NCBI GenBank assembly: GCA_943704415.1
Contig: CALSCO010002138.1
Span: forward strand, 1 to 64,000
DNA from: Parvularia atlantis
Taxonomy: Eukaryota > Opisthokonta > Rotosphaerida
Length of the DNA stretch: 64,000 bases
Direction: 5' to 3'
A program made the translations under genes and the position numbers. The notes beneath the pieces were generated by a model. The model made no database searches. It worked only from the letters and a program-made list of their open reading frames with translations, and was not told where the DNA came from. Shown in pieces: positions 42,840 through 57,000 of the stretch; within the stretch, counting starts at the first letter, position 1; every line of letters starts with the position of its first letter.

Positions 42840-44869
42840 TCACGCTCACCGTGGCACCGCGCAGCAACCACGACTTTGATCACGGCGTGCACCGACTGGC
42901 AGAGCTCGCGAGCAAGTGCGCGTTCCCGTGGCTCATGAGCAACGTCTGGGACCGCGACACCGGCGGCACGCTCGGCAACGGCCACGAGTGGCTTGTGCTC
43001 GAGTGGCAGGGCCGGCGCGTCGGCCTCATCGGCCTGATCGAGCGCGAGTGGCTCGAGACCCTCGCCACGCTGGCCATCGACCACGTCCGCTACGAGTCCT
43101 TTGTCGACGTCGGCCGCCGCCTCGCGCGCATGCTCCGGGCCGAGCACCACGTCGACCTCGTCGTCGCCCTCACGCACATGCGCCAGCCCAATGACGAGCT
43201 GCTCGCGCGCGAGGTGCAGGAGATCGACCTCGTCCTCGGCGGCCACGAGTGCGCCGCCTGCTCGCCCGCGTGTCAACGCTCGCTCACGCGCACGCGCGCC
43301 ACTCAGCCACGACTACTTCCACACGCAGATCGGCCGCGTGCACGTCGTCAAGAGCGGCTGCGACTTTCGCGACGCCAGCCGCATCGAGATCGCCTTTGCG
43401 CAGACGGACCAGGACCAGGCGGACGCGCTGCCCGTGCTGAGCGTCACCGTCGAGCGCCTCGCGACCACGAGCGACATTCCCGAGGACCCGGAGACCGCGG
43501 CCATTGTCGCGTCGTTTGCCGAGGTGCTGGCCAAGCAGGGTGAGCGCGTGCTGTGCAAGCTCGACACGGCCATGGACGCGCGCTTCGAGGCGATCCGGAC
43601 GCAGGAGACCAACGCGGCCAACTGGGTGCGACGGCGCGCACGGCGCTCGTGCCCGTGCCCTGATAACAACGCGGCAGATCGCCGACATCATGACCGAGTC
43701 GCTCAACGCCGACGTCGCCCTGCTCAACTCGGGCTCGCTGCGCGCCGACCAGGTCATCCCCGCCGGGGTCTTCCGCGTGCGCGACCTGATCAAGCTGCTG
43801 CCGATGCACGACGAGGTGAATGCGCGTGTGCAGCGTCCGACCAGGTGCAGTGCTCACGCCCCGCTGGCGCTGTAGCTGGTCATCGTTAAGGTCACAGGCA
43901 AGCAGCTGCTAGCCGCGCTCGAGAACGGCGTGTCAAAGTACCCCAAGAAGGAGGGGCGCTTCCCGTGCGTCAGCGGCGTGCGCTTCGCCTTCGACCCGGA
44001 CAAGCCCGAGAACGAGCGCGTCGTGGTATCGAGCGTGACTGTGCGCGGCAAGCCGCTCGACCTCGCCGCCGACTACCGCCTCGTGACCAAGGTCTACGCA
44101 CGCCGTCGCAACGTGCCGTTTCTGACGCGCCCTTTCGCGTTGCAGAGCTACCTGCAGGGCGGCCGCGACGGGTACACGAGTTTAGTAGACGGTGCGAACG
44201 CACGCACGATGACCGCTGCACGCCTCGCTTACGTCGCACGCGCCACACAGCCGAGGTGGTGACGTCGCCGGAGGACCTGCCGGTGCTGCCAGTGCTCGTC
44301 AGGCGTGTCTGCGCGCGGCTGGCCGGGCGGCGCGAGACTGACGCACGCATAGGAACCACCTGACGATGATGAATGTGGCCAAGCGCTTTGTCACGAACGA
44401 CATGCTCGTGCGCCACGCCGCCTCGCGCTTCCTTGCCAAACGGCGCCGCGTCGACGCGTCGTCGTTGACCGAGATCCCTGAGACCACGCCCAGCAGCGCC
44501 CTGCCCGCATCCGAGACCTGCAGCCTCACGTCGCCGCCGCTCGCCGCGACCGGGGCCGCCGAGCGCTCGCACTCGGCCGACTCGGCGGTGGGCGTCCCGC
44601 ACGACCACAGCGACGACGAAGACGAGGAGTTGCCGCTGGCCGAGAGCAGCAGCGACAGCCTGCGCACGCCCCTGCGACGCTCGCTCTCGTCGGCCGCGGC
44701 CGAGCCCGGCTCGGCGTCTGCGCGCCGCCGCCCGACCATCGTCGTGTCGAGCCCGATCATGAGCACACCCAAGCGCGCGCGGCCGCTGCGCGAGGAGCCG
44801 CTGCAGGACCTGCTGCTATTTCGCGCGTTCGTGGACGGGCGGACCACCAACGTCAAGCAGGCATCGTGA
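42405..44869 (+). CDS. 5'-nucleotidase / metallophosphoesterase family protein
   Basis: Two-domain phosphohydrolase of the UshA/5'-nucleotidase family. It lacks a signal peptide, so it is probably cytosolic. N-terminal metal-binding motifs are IQLLHFNDVYEIE (D-x-x), PLVLFSGDVFAPS (G-D-x-F), AAVYGNHDFDHG (G-N-H-D), VVALTHMRQPND and LVLGGHDHDYFH (G-G-H-D-H). The C-terminal substrate domain has FEAIRTQETNAANW, ALLNSGSLRADQVIPAG, RVRDLIKLLPM and FPCVSGVRFAFDPDKPENER. A long Ser-rich acidic C-terminal tail follows RNHLTMMNVAKRFVTND. About ten introns: one filled by a GT microsatellite, one by a 26-nt G run, and one (44303-44352) with a GC donor. The exact nucleotide substrate is not predictable. 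Confidence 0.87.
42661..42697 (+). repeat. (GT)18 microsatellite forming an intron's 5' end
   Basis: The intron after the codons for R-G-K begins directly with the GT run, so several GT dinucleotides could serve as the donor. The acceptor is GCGCAG before HMVPILNLL. Confidence 0.95.
42806..42831 (+). repeat. 26-nt poly-G run in an intron
   Basis: The intron separating the codons of Y-G from N-H-D-F-D contains 26 consecutive G. Exact length is doubtful because such runs sequence poorly. Spliced out, it leaves the GNHD metal motif intact. Confidence 0.9.
44303..44352 (+). other. GC-AG intron
   Basis: The donor is AG|GCGTG and the acceptor CATAG|G, 50 nt, with CTGAC inside. It joins VLPVLVR to NHLTMMNVAKRF. 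The downstream exon has its own ATGs, so a terminal separate frame is an alternative reading. Confidence 0.55.
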
Positions 44870-44888
44870 GAGTTTGTGGTGCTGCGCA

Positions 44889-44913
44889 AGAGAGAGAGAG
44901 AGAGAGAGAGAGA
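44889..44913. repeat. (AG)12 repeat between convergent stop codons
   Basis: A 25-nt AG run lies in the 54-bp space between the nucleotidase-like stop and the ALFY-like stop, in the presumed 3' untranslated regions of both. Confidence 0.95.
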
Positions 44914-44923
44914 CGAGGCCAAT

Positions 44924-47900
44924 TCACGCGCCGGCCTTGATGTGCGCAAAGCAGCGCGCGCACGTCTTGATCGTGCGTGGCTGCGTCGACGGCGTGCTTG
45001 CGCTCGAGATGTCAACCTGCGGCAGCGTGAGTCGCGGCGGCCGCAGCGGGTGGCGGCGCGCACCTCGTAGCGTGCGCACGACTGGCAAAAAACGCCGCCG
45101 CACGCGCGGCAGTGCAGCTTGCGGTCGACCAGGGCGAAGCGCGTCCCGCAGCCCATGCACGCGTCGACAGCGCCGTCGCGCACCCAATGCCGCTCGTCCG
45201 TGCTGTCCGGCATGGACCAGGCAAACACCCGGCCGTGCGCGTCGGCCACGTACAGCCGGCGCTGATCAGCGGCGCAGACGACCGACGTGATCGGCACGCG
45301 CTCGGGGGGGCCCACCTGCACCGTCGCGCCGCTGGTGGCGAGCGAGGGCGGCGAGCCCAGGGCGAGCGTGCTCGGCGTGATAATGAGCGTGGTGGAGGGC
45401 ACGGGCGTGACGACGGTCGTCGACGGAGCACCCAGATCGCCCGCGCTCGACGTGCCGTACACCTGCTGCTGAGCCGCTGTGGCCGCAGCCGCGCCGTCGC
45501 GGTCGCGCCCAACGACGCTGGCCATGGCCGCCGCGGGCTTGGCGACCATCATGCTCACGCGCTGCAGGAGCGACGACGATGAGAGCGACGAGGTCGAGCT
45601 GGTCAGGATCGACGATGCGGGCGGCAGTGGCGCCGTGCCCGTCGACGGCGTCTGCGGTGCCGCCACGCCGGCGTCGCCACCGGCCGCCCCGGGCTGCGCC
45701 AGCGCCGCGGCCACGCCCGTCGGCACCCAGAGCTGGTTGAAGAGCACGCGCTGCAGCTGCAGCAGCCACCCGCGCTCGCCCGCACGCGCCGGCCGCTGCC
45801 ACGCCAGCTGCCACAGGCACACGCGCCCGTCGGCGTGGCCCGACACAAGCGCCGCGTCCGCCGCGCCCTCCTGGCCCGGCACGGTCTCGACAAAGGAAAG
45901 GCAGAGCAGGCCCTGCGACGGCACGAGCGGCACAAACGGCGACGGCGGCTGCGCCAGCGGCATGTAGGGCTGCGGGCCACGCTGTGCGTTGGGCGGGTCG
46001 AAGCCGACGCGGCCACCGCGCGTCACGGGCTCGCACACGACCTCGGCCAGGACGTCGCCGTTGATCGTCTGCACGCGCAGAGCCGAGGCCGTCGCCGTCG
46101 CGATGTAGCCATGCACCTCCGACACCGCGATCGTCTGCACGGGCCCGTCGTGCTCGGTGAGGGCGCGCATGCACGTGAGCTGGTATAGGTCCCAAACGAA
46201 CACCGAGCCGTCCTGGGCGCCCGAGACGAGCATCATGTAGCTGCGCGAGACCGCCAGCACGCTCACGGGCCCGCCGTGCCCGCGTAGGGTCGCACGGTGG
46301 CGCAGCTCTACCGAATCGCCAGCGCGCACGGGGCTGACGACCGCGTTGACCGCGATCAGCCCATCGAGCCCGCCGCTGACGACCGTCGCGTCGTCGGTCC
46401 ACGTCACCACCGTCACCGCGCCGCTGTGCAGCGACTCCCACACGGCCAGCGCGCGGTCGAGCGCGCCAAGCGACGGGTGCAGACGCATCGTGTTGTCCAG
46501 CCGGCCCCACGACAGCACGCGCCCGAGCGGGCCCGGCGAGACGACGAGCCCGGGCCCGCACGCGACCACGGGCGTGCCGTTGGACGCGGCGCGTTCGGCG
46601 GGGCCCGCGGGGCGCAGGTGCATCACCGGCGTGAGCGTGTCCTGCAGGCTGAGCGGGCCGTACCACTGCTGTGCCGCGGCATACAGCGCCGGGCTGACGT
46701 CGGCGCCGCCAGTCGAGAGCGGCGACGAGAGCGACGTGCCGATCGAGAGCGAGGCCGACGGCGAGAGCCCGCTGCTGGCGCCGCTCGGGGACGCCGATGC
46801 GCCGCCCGCGGCCGACGGCCGTGCGAGCAGCGTCGCCGACGAGCTGCTGGGCCCGCTCAGAGCCGCCGTCGGGGCGGGCCGCTCGAGCGTGTACGCCTGG
46901 AGCTGCTGCGTGCCCGAGGCGGTCGTGAGCACGGCGTCGGCGCTGCTCAGGTTCCGGACGGGCAGGAGCGACTGCACGAGCAGCTGCGACGAGCTGTGGA
47001 GCGTGAGCGTCTGCACCGTCGCGGGCTGGCGGGCGCGATGGGGGCGCGTGAAGAGCTGGCGCGGGGTTTGGCCAAAGTGGTTGATGATGCCGATCGTCGC
47101 GGCCTTCTGCACGGGGTCGTCGATCGCGTCGATGTTGACCGCGTTCTCGTACGAGAGGTAGTGGAACACGTTGACGGCCTCGATCGCGGCCTTGCCCCGC
47201 TGCTTGTAGCCAAAGATGAGGTCAATCCACTTGTGCAGGTGCTGGCTCACGTACTCGCTCTCGAGCGCCTGCCGGTGCAGGTGCACGAAGCGCGCCGGGT
47301 CGCCGTGCGCCCACCGCGGCAGCACGACGTTGTCCAGCTGCACGCCCGTCGCGCGCACGCCCAAGTCGTACTTGTTCTCGTTCACAAACATCTCGGGCAG
47401 GTAGAAGAACTCGGGGATGAGCTCCATCACGTCCGCCGTGTTGAGCTGCGACGCCGACAGCCACGCCTCGCGCACGGAGTGGAACAGGCGGTCTGGGTGG
47501 TCGAAGCAGCCTTGCACCTGTGTGCAGCACGTCAGCACACGGGGTGCAGCCGTCCACCCGGTGCGACGGCGCACCTTGAGGTACTCTTGCGTGAACGGCT
47601 CAAGACGGATGAGGAACGAGCACGTGGCCATCGCCGACGAGTAGTGCGTGCCGTAGTGGAACGGCGGCAGGCTCGGGTCGTCCAGCACCTCGTAGCTGCG
47701 CACGAGCGTGGCGTCAGCGCCGAGCAGGGACGCGCGAGCGGCGCCGGCACGCACCGGTCGATAAACTCCTCCACGCGCGGGTGCGTCTGCGCGCCCATCG
47801 GCTTGGACAGGTCGCGGTACGAGGCCGGGTCGTTCAGGTCGAGCACGTCGCTGTCGTAGTCGCGCAGGATCCACGGGAAGACGGGGTACTGCGTCAGGTC

Positions 47901-48023
47901 GTTGTACGTGCGCCCGGCGAGCGTGTTGAGCGACATGAGGTACGCAAAGTTGGAGATCTCGCGCCGCTGCCACCGATCCGACAGCTCGTCCAGCGGCGTG
48001 CTGCCCTGGAAGAGACTGCCCAG

Positions 48024-48059
<36 letters not shown>

Positions 48060-51000
48060 ACCGCCACCGCCCACGCTCACGCCAAACGTCCCGCCCAGCG
48101 AGGCCTCGTTGGTCGCGCCCAGGGCTTTCATCCGCGCCAGCACGCTCTTGTGCACCGTTTCGCGCGTGCGCAGCCCGAGCGAGACCAAGTAGCTGCGGCC
48201 GTCGGCCAGGAAGAACTCGATCGCCGAGTCGCGCAGCAGGAACCGCCGCAGATGCACGTCGCGGATCTCGCGGTACGCCCAGTAGCGCTTCTGGTGCTCA
48301 CCGTCTTCGCCGCCGGCCCCGTGCCGCCGCCCGTCACCGGTGCCGCTGCCGTCCTTGCCGACGCTGCTCCCGGCCACGGCCATCGTCAGGAGCGAGAACT
48401 CGCGCTCGATCGTCGGGACCTCCCACACGGGCGCGACGGCGCCGTTGCCGTACACAAAGTAGTTGTCGATCATGTACATGCACGACTGCGCGCAGCGGTC
48501 AGTCAGGGCTCTGACTGGCGCACCGGGGGGTTCGTGCGCGCGCGCGGCACCTTGCCCAGGAGCAGCAGACCCTCGCACACGTCCAGCCCGACCACGCGCG
48601 CGCAGTTGAACGACTCCATTTTGCCCTCGCCGGGCTCGAGCATGGCGCTGAGCTCGCGGCGCCACTTGCTCTCGCTGCCGCTGCCGGTCTCGCCCGCGCG
48701 AGCCACCGCGCCGCCCATCGTCGTCGGGTCGGTGTCGGTGTCGAGCGAGGCGCGTACGCGCGCGTCACCGTCGGTCGCTGCCGCGCTGCTGAGCGTGTCC
48801 GTGTCCGAGTCGTCTGGCAGCGCCGCTGTGTCGAGCACGGGCTCGATCATGTTCCCGCCAGTCTCGGACTCGGTCCTCGGCAGCGTCTCGAGCGTCACCG
48901 TCGGTGGCGCGGGCGTGGCCTCCGCCGGCGTACGCTTGCCCTGCACGCACGCGGCATGAGCATGCGATGTGCAAAACAGCGGGCTCGCCAACGCACGTCG
49001 CCGGCATCGTCCAGCTTGAGCGCCTCCAGGTTGAGCAGCGGGAGCGACGACTGCCGCTGCTGGAGCAGCACCGAGTGCGCCGCCTCGGCCGCGTTCTTGT
49101 CGTCCGTGGGCGTCCACACGAGCGGCGACGCGCTGCGCGACTCGCTGCGTCGATGGCCGATCTTGCGCAGGCGCTTGTTGACTGCCCCGTTCGCGGTGAG
49201 CAGCGAGACCAAGAGAACGCGCGACAGCAGCAGGCGCACCGAGCGTCTTGCTGGGGCTGCTGCGCACGAGGTCATCCAGGTCGGGTGCGTGCTCCGACAT
49301 CGGCGTCTCGAGGCTGCTGGCCGACTCGGTACGCTCAAACGCGAGCGGCGGCACGACCGACGCGCGCCGTTCGCCGGCCACGCCTTCGACGGCAGGCGCG
49401 GCGTCGGGCAGGGCCGGCTCGGCAGGCTGCGGCTGCTGCACAGGTCAGCAGGGCATCGCTGTGCGGGCCAGGCACGTACGTCTGCCATCAGCGCGGCGGA
49501 GATTGCCGACACCTTGGGCGGCGCGGCCGCTTCGGCGTCGTCCGCCTCGCTCACCAGGTCGTACGCCGACGTGCTCTTGGGCAGCAGCCGCTGCAGCAAG
49601 TCCACCGGCGGCACGCTCAGCCCTAGCTGGGCGTAGAAAAATTCGCGGCTGTAGGCGCTCGTGGCCGGGCGGATGTCCTGCTGGTCGATTGCGTTGTGGT
49701 GTTGGATGACGATCGGCCCTGGCGCGGCCGACCCGGTCAGCGAGTCCTTGCGCGCGCGCCACACGCGGCCCAGCGCACCCGGTAGGCCGTTTGCGCCCTC
49801 GAGCGCGGGCGCGATGTCGATGCCGAGCCGTGCGAGCAGCTGCTGCTCGCTCTGCATCAGGCGATACGGGTAGCGCGAGTAGAACTGGTGGTTCTGGATA
49901 AGCTTCTTGCGCATGCGGCTCGGTCCTGCGCGCGGCAAATCAGTGCGTCCGCACGCTCCACGCGCTCCCATGCGCACCCTCGGACAGGTCGAGCTTCCAG
50001 CGCTGCAGCAGGGCCTGCGGGCCGCGCGGCGCAAACACCTCGGGCGTGCGGAAGAGCGTGGCGAGGAACTCGTGCAGGCGCGTCTCGACCTGTGCCTCGT
50101 GCTCGAGCAGTGACTGGGTCTCGTGGCTCTGCTTGCGCTGCTCCTTGTCGCAGTCGTCCTTGTGCGACGGCAGCCACTTGAGCACCTTATCCATGCTCTC
50201 GTACTCCGTCTGGTCGCGCTTGCTGCGGCGCCTGCTCCGCGCCGTGCGCTTGCTCGTGAGCGACAGCATCAGGTCCACGGACGCCTTTTGCTCGCTGCTC
50301 GAGAAGCTGTTCCACAGGCGGCTGGGGCTGTCGCCAAAGATCTGCGCAGGCGACTTCAGCACCAACACGCGCGCGCACGGCACTGCACGACACGCACTAC
50401 GTCCAGATCCGTCTTGCCCGTGATCAAGTACTGCCGGAACGCGTCCTCGCGGCCCTGTGCAAGCAAATCGAAGCGCTCGAGCACGTTGGGGAAGTCGCGA
50501 CCGCGGGCGCGCCTGAACAGCGTCTCGAGGTCGCTGCGGCGCTTCTGCAGCGCGGCCGCCCACAGCTCAATCGAGACCTTGACGATCTCGGGCTCCTGCA
50601 CCGACAGTAGGCCCTGGTACATGTGCAGCGTGATCGAGCGCAGCGTGTCCACGTCCACGTGCACGCCCGGGAAGCCCTTGAGCTGGCGCAGGCGGCGCAG
50701 GCTGCTGAGCATGCCCGCGGGCTTGTCGCAGCCCGTGCTCGGCAGGAACTGGTGCTGCACCAGCCGGCACAGGAGCTTCTGCATCACTGGCAGGGGCTGG
50801 TCGGACCCGCCGAAGAACGCGCGAATGCTCGACCGCATCGACGACGACAGCTCACCCACGCGCTCGATCAGGTCCGCGCACAGCGGCAGCAGCAGCTGGC
50901 CCCCGCCCGGGAACACGCCTTGCGTCAGCCGGTCGACCAGGTAGCCCGCAGCCTTGACGAGCGTGCCGGCGAGGTTGCGCAGGAGGTCGTCGTTGACGCG

Positions 51001-54000
51001 GCTCTGCTGCCGCAGCATCTCGGTGCAGCGGCGGAACACGGCCGCGAAGAAGGCGTTGTGGTTCGTGCCCGCGTCGGCCGGCGCGCACTCCATCAGCGTG
51101 TCGAGCATTTGCAAAGACGACTTGCCTGCGCCCGTCCCGACCGCGCCCGCCGGGCCCGTCGCAGCGCCCGCACTGGCCGCGGCGCCGGCCGCCGCCGCCG
51201 CCGACGTCGATCCGCTGCCCGCGGCGCCGGCCCCGTGCGCCGCCGCTGTTAGCGGCAGCCCGGTCGCGCCGGACGTCGTCCCGAAGAGCGCGTCGCTCAG
51301 GAGCACGTCCAGCAGGCTCCAGAAGGCCGTGTGCATGTTCTTGGTGCGCTGCAGCAGCTGCTGCGCAGGCGCGGCCAGCTCGCGCGCAATGTCGGCCTCG
51401 GGCCGCGCCTTGTCAAACGGCAGCCAGCTCAGCTCCTGCACGGCGCCGGCCTCGCCGTCATACAAGTCGCCCAACTCGAGTCGGGGCACGACGACAAACT
51501 CGTCCGTGCCGCTGCTGGAGCGCGCGCGCGGTCGCGGCCCGGCCGTGACCACGAGCTCGTCCGCCGCTGTGCCTGCGGGCGACAGGCGATCGCCCGAGTC
51601 GCCCACGACCGCGTCCGCATTGGCGGCTGGGCTGACGTCGCTCACGCTGGACGCGCTGCTCCCGCCCATGAAGCCCGCCACTATGGCCGAGAAGCTCGAG
51701 CGGCGCCGTCGCGGGTCGTACGGGCCGGAGGGCGTCGTGGCGGCAGGCGTCGCCGCCGCGGCCGCAGCCGACGCACTGGTCGAGAAGTTAGGCCCCTCAG
51801 CCTCGCCCTGGCTCACGTGCGCCTTCATCGTGCGCAGGGTTGTGCGTCCCTTGCGCGCGTCGGCCGCAGGCTCGCCACCGGCCGGCGGCTCGCTCACCGT
51901 GGCCGACACCGCTAGCAGGCTCACGCCGGCCGTCGCGGCCGGCCCGCCGATGCTGTCGAGGTAGGTGCGCGCGTGCGTGGCGACGAGCGGGAAAATGGTC
52001 GCGACGAGCTCGTCCACGACGTCCGAGCGCGCCAAAACCTCGCGCACGTCGGCCGACTTGACGTACATCTCGCGCAGGAGGTCGACCAGGGTGATGTGCG
52101 CCATGGCCACGCCCTGGACGATCCGCTCGACCTCGTCCGCGTCGACCTCGGCCACGGGGCGCGCGGGCTGGTCGGCCTGCAGCTGCGCGGCCGTTTCGAC
52201 GAGGGCGTAGCGGTTGGTTGTCGCGTGCACGACGGCGCCGACGAGCGTCTGCAGCATCGACAGGACGATCGAGATGGCCTCGGGCGCATACACGCGGCTG
52301 CGCTGCGGGTCGGCCAGGAGCATGGCCAGGAGCACGGGCACCTCGAGCTGGACGTCGAGCGGGATTGGGACCACGTCCACGCCGAGGAAGAGCGCGAGCA
52401 GGAGCGGGTACAGCGGCATGACGTTCCAGCGCGGCGCGAGCAGCCGCCGCAGTGCCGCGAAGCCGCCGAGACCGCGGAACCGCGCCAGGTTGGCCGGGCG
52501 CTGCACGAGCAGGCGCACGAGCAGACGCAGCGCCAGGAAGACCGTGTGCGCGTGCACGCCCTCGCCCAGCTGCGGCAGGAGCCAGCGCAGCGGGTCGGGC
52601 TCGGTCCGGGCGAGGGCGCTCGCAAACGTGGTGTCGTTCAGGCCGTCGTCGCTCGCGCACTCGATCAGCATCGACAGCAGCGCGTTGCGCACGCTCGTGA
52701 TGCCCGCGGCCGGCCGCACCAGCTCGCGATCACGCGTGTCGGCGATGATCGGATGCAGCACGGGCACGGCCGAGGCCGACGTGATTGACTGAAAGCGGCC
52801 CCCGGCCCCGCCAGACGCGTTACTGGCGGCCATTGTGCGCCGCGGGCGCGCAAACGGGCTCGACGCGCCGCTCGCAAAGTACGTCGCGGCGCCAGCCGTG
52901 GCCGAGCGGTCGATCAGCGCCGTGATCATCTTGGCCGAGACTGAACGCGGCGTGGCTCAGCACGAGCGGCACGCAAGCAAGCAAGCGCGCGCGTGCGCAC
53001 CCGTCACACTGAGCGTGTACACGAGGAAGCGCGCGATGTAGTGGATCTGGTTGTGGTCGGTGTTGACAAAGATGCTCAGCAGGTTGACCATGTCCTTCAT
53101 GAAGTCCGACGGGAACGTCTCGCGCTCGAGGCACTGGAGCAGCTGCGGCACGGCGCCTGGACGCGCGCGCCGCCAGCACAGATGTCAGCACGCCGCCAGC
53201 GCAGGTCGCGCGCGCGCGAGACAGACGCACGCAACACGATCAGGCGCCGCACGTTGAACGCGCTGTGCTCGCTCTTGATGCACAGATCGTACAGCTGCAG
53301 GAAGTAGGCCTTTTGCAGCGACATCGACAGGCCCTCCCACAGGCGCATGTTGAGGAACAGGTAGCGGTAGGCCATCTTGTTGGCGATGACGGCGTTGCTG
53401 TCGTGCGCGCGCTCAGCCGCGCCAGCGACAACGAGCGCAGACGGGCGGCGCGCCTGCGGTTGTCGGGCGCCTTTCCCACGAGCCACAGCAGGCTCTTCAT
53501 CAGGTCGAGGTTCATCAGCTCCTTCTTGCGCACGAGCAGCGCGGCGAGCAGCTCGTAGCCCGGCAGGCGGTTCATGTCAAACTGCAGCCGCCAGTTGAAC
53601 TTGATCAGGTGCACGAGCAGGTCGACGCTGGCGTTGAGCGTCGCGCGGTCCTGCGAGCGTCCGAGCGTGTCAGCACGGGCGGTGCATTGCCGCCGAACCG
53701 CCGGACCGTCGATAGGTCGATCAGCTTGAGGGCGACGTGCAGGTGGCCCACGCGCCGCAGCGCCTCTGCCATGCCGACGTTCTGCACCACGAGGCACCCG
53801 CCCTGCACCACGCCGCGCTTGTCGGGTGCGGTCGTGCTGCGCCGTCGCGTCAGTTCAGCGGCGCGCTCAGTCGGGCGAGAGGCGGGGCGGGCGCACGTGG
53901 ACCAGGGCGAGTTGGCGTCGGTGATGAAGTACTCGGCCATGGCCGGGCCGTACTCGACCCAGGGCCGCCACGCGTTGTGCGCGTGCACGGCAAAGACGAC

Positions 54001-57000
54001 GCGCTCCTCCGACAGGCCCATCGGCGTCTGGGGCAAGACGAGCTGCAGTGGGTCACGATGCGACTCGACCGACCGCCTGCGCAGGCCGTGAGCGTGCGCG
54101 CGAACGAGCGCGTGTGGGCTGCGCACCGGGCGTCGTCCACGTTGCACGAGTCGATTGTCTCAAAGGTCATGAACTTGTGCAGGAACCCCTGGAACACACC
54201 GGCGTAGCCCGGTCCGACGCCGTACGCGGTGCTGATGCGCGGCGCCTCAAACACCTCGTCGATCAGGTACGTCGCACCGAGGGCCCAGCGTGCAGTTGAG
54301 CCGCGGCCCTCGCGCGCGCCCAGCCGTGCCATGGCCGGGTTCATCACGTCAGGCGTCGGCAGGTACGAGCAGCGGATGGGCATGGCCGCCTGCAGTCCGT
54401 CGACGAAAAGCGCGAGCGGGCTCGCGTTCGGCTGGCGGTTGCGCGTGTGCACAATGGCGATGTGGTACCAGGTGTTGTCGCGCAGCTGGAACGTGCTGAA
54501 GTCGTGTGTCTCCTTGGGGCCGATGTGCACGCTGATTGTACGGCTGGTAGAGCTGATCAAGATGCTCAGGATCGCCCGGTCGCGCTCGTCCATGAGCGAG
54601 AACAGCACGATCGGGACGCGCTGCGCGCTCGTGTCAAACTCTTGCACGCGCACCCAGGCCATGAACGTGTAGCCGGCGGCGGGCGGCCACGTGCGCGAGC
54701 GGTTGTCTGTGGCCGGGTAGTCAGGCATGCGCCGACAGTCACGGCGACGCACCGCTGCCTGTGAGCGGCGGCAGGAGGATGCACGCCCGCGCGCTGTGCC
54801 GCAGGTCAAACTGGATGTGGCCCGGCGTGCGCCCGGCGATGACGACCGTGCGCATGAGCTGCAGCAGCGGGATGGCCGGCACAGGCACAGGCCGGCACGC
54901 GCCCCGCTGCGCGTCCAGCAGGGCCAGCAGCTGGCGCAGGCTCGCGGACGAGACGTGCTGCGACAAAAGGGCCTCGAGCAGCGCGTGCAAAACTTCATGG
55001 CAGGGGTGGGCGGGCGGCACTGCGCGCTCGCGCGTGTGAGTGTCTGTGCAGCGCAACGGGCAGACAGCGCGCACGGTCGTAGCTGGCTGCATCCAGCGGC
55101 GGCTGGTCGCGCGGTGCGCTTGGCACGGGCAGGTGCGTGCCCGCGACCGTCGCGAGGTTCTCCATCGACGTCGCGAGCGAGTTCTTGCCCGAGGTGTCGC
55201 GCGACGAGACGCGCAGATGGCGCGATGTGCCGTCGGCCGCGTCGAGCACAAACACCGGGGCGGCGGCGCTGTCCGGCACGGAGGCGACCGCCTCGATGCG
55301 CGGGGCGGCGGGAGACGACGTGGCCGCGTTGGCGCGACTCTCTAGCATCTCCAGTAGCGCTGTCGTCACCTCCTCGTCCGTGTGGGTCTTGGGCTGGGGC
55401 ACGCGCAGCACGCGCGCGCCGTAGCACCGCAGCAGCAGCGCGGTGGTCGTGTCGGCACGGGCGATGCGCACCGTGTTGGCCGGGCTGGCGAGCACGAGCG
55501 TCTGTAGGTGCTTGAGCAGGCGCTCCTCAAGGGCCGCAGGCATGTGCGCGGCCACGAGCACAAAGAGCGGACCGACGGCCTCGGGTACGTGCACGGTCGG
55601 TGGGCCCTTGGCTGCGGCACCCGATGCCGACGCCGGTGACGACGTGGGTGTGGCTGAGGCCACGTCGAGGTGCACGAGCGCGGTGGCCAGCTCGACGTAG
55701 ATGGGGAGGTGCTCGGCGCTAGCGAAAAAGCCACTGGTCACGACGGCACGGGCAAGCGTCTCGTATAGCTGCGCGTCGGCGCAGAAGCGCTGGTTGCCGA
55801 GCGAGTCGGCCAGGGCGGCGCCAAAGAGCGCAAACACTGCGCGGACGGCGGTGTCGAGCGCGGCTGCGACGGTCGGCGGGCCGGTCGCGAGCTCACGCAC
55901 GACCGCGCGCGTCTCGGCCAGCAGGCCCGCGAGCATCTCAAAGCCGCCGGCGAGACGGAACGACTCACGCGTCACGGGCACGCGCGCGAGGTTGGTGCGG
56001 AGGGCGACGAGCGCGTCGGTGATGCACGCGAGGTTGGCGATGCTGACGCGGTCGCGCAGGAACCCGATCATCTGCTTGATGTCGCCGGCGAGCTGCGCCG
56101 GGTCGACGTCGACGAGCAAGTTGAACATACGCAGGGCGTCGGGCCGCGTGCTCGGGTGGCCGAGGAGCAGCATGGCGTCTGCGGTAAGCCTGCGCCGGTG
56201 GCCGTCAGCCTTGGCACCGCGCGCGCGGGGTGCACCGCACGTGTTGCGAAAGATCGCGACGTTGCTCTCGCTGCTCTCGAGGAACCGTAAGACGCACTCG
56301 CACAGGCGGTGGAAGGTCTCCTCGACCGCGTTGCGCACGTGCGTGTCATCGACCACGCCGTCGCCGACCACGCCCTCGTTGATCAGGTGCCGGTCCTGTG
56401 GCAGCACAAACGTCTGCGACAGGCGCGCCCAGTTGAACGGCGCAGCGCTTGCGTCGCTCGCGAGGTCGCCGCTGGGTGAGCGCCCGCAGGCGTGCACAAA
56501 GTGCTCGAGCAGCTCAATCGACGCCACAAAGACCTCGGTCAGAGCGCGCTGGTTGGACGCGTCCGACGCCACAAACTTGCTGACGGTGTCGAGCACAAGC
56601 GACGTCGTCACCGGCTGACACCGCCCGGCTGCGCTCGGCGTGGGTCAGCGGCACAGCACACACGCACGCACGGCGCTGCGACGCGTACGATGCAGGAGCT
56701 TTGCCAGTGCCTCAAACTCGGCCGACAGGCGGCTCGCGCCCTCGATGCCAAACACGAGCAGCTGCAGCAGCTCGAGCACGCGCCGCTGGAGGGGCGCAGG
56801 TCCACGTCTCAGGTGCGCTCAGCAGCGCCACGGGGCCGCACGCGCACCCGCAGCTCAAACGGCAGGTCGTCGAGCTCGTCCAGCATCGGCACAAGCACAT
56901 GGCAGTCCTCTACGATCGAGTAGTTGGCCGTGTTGATCGTGAACAGGTTGAGCATGGCCTCGAGGATACGGTCGCGCACGCGGTAGCTGACGCAACGCGG

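Noticed and set aside
44299-47973. A 1,224-codon frame treated as one protein start to end
   Set aside because: Its middle is true BEACH/WD40/FYVE coding sequence of the ALFY-like gene, but both ends cross introns or the neighbouring gene. The start shown by the open frame is not the gene's start.
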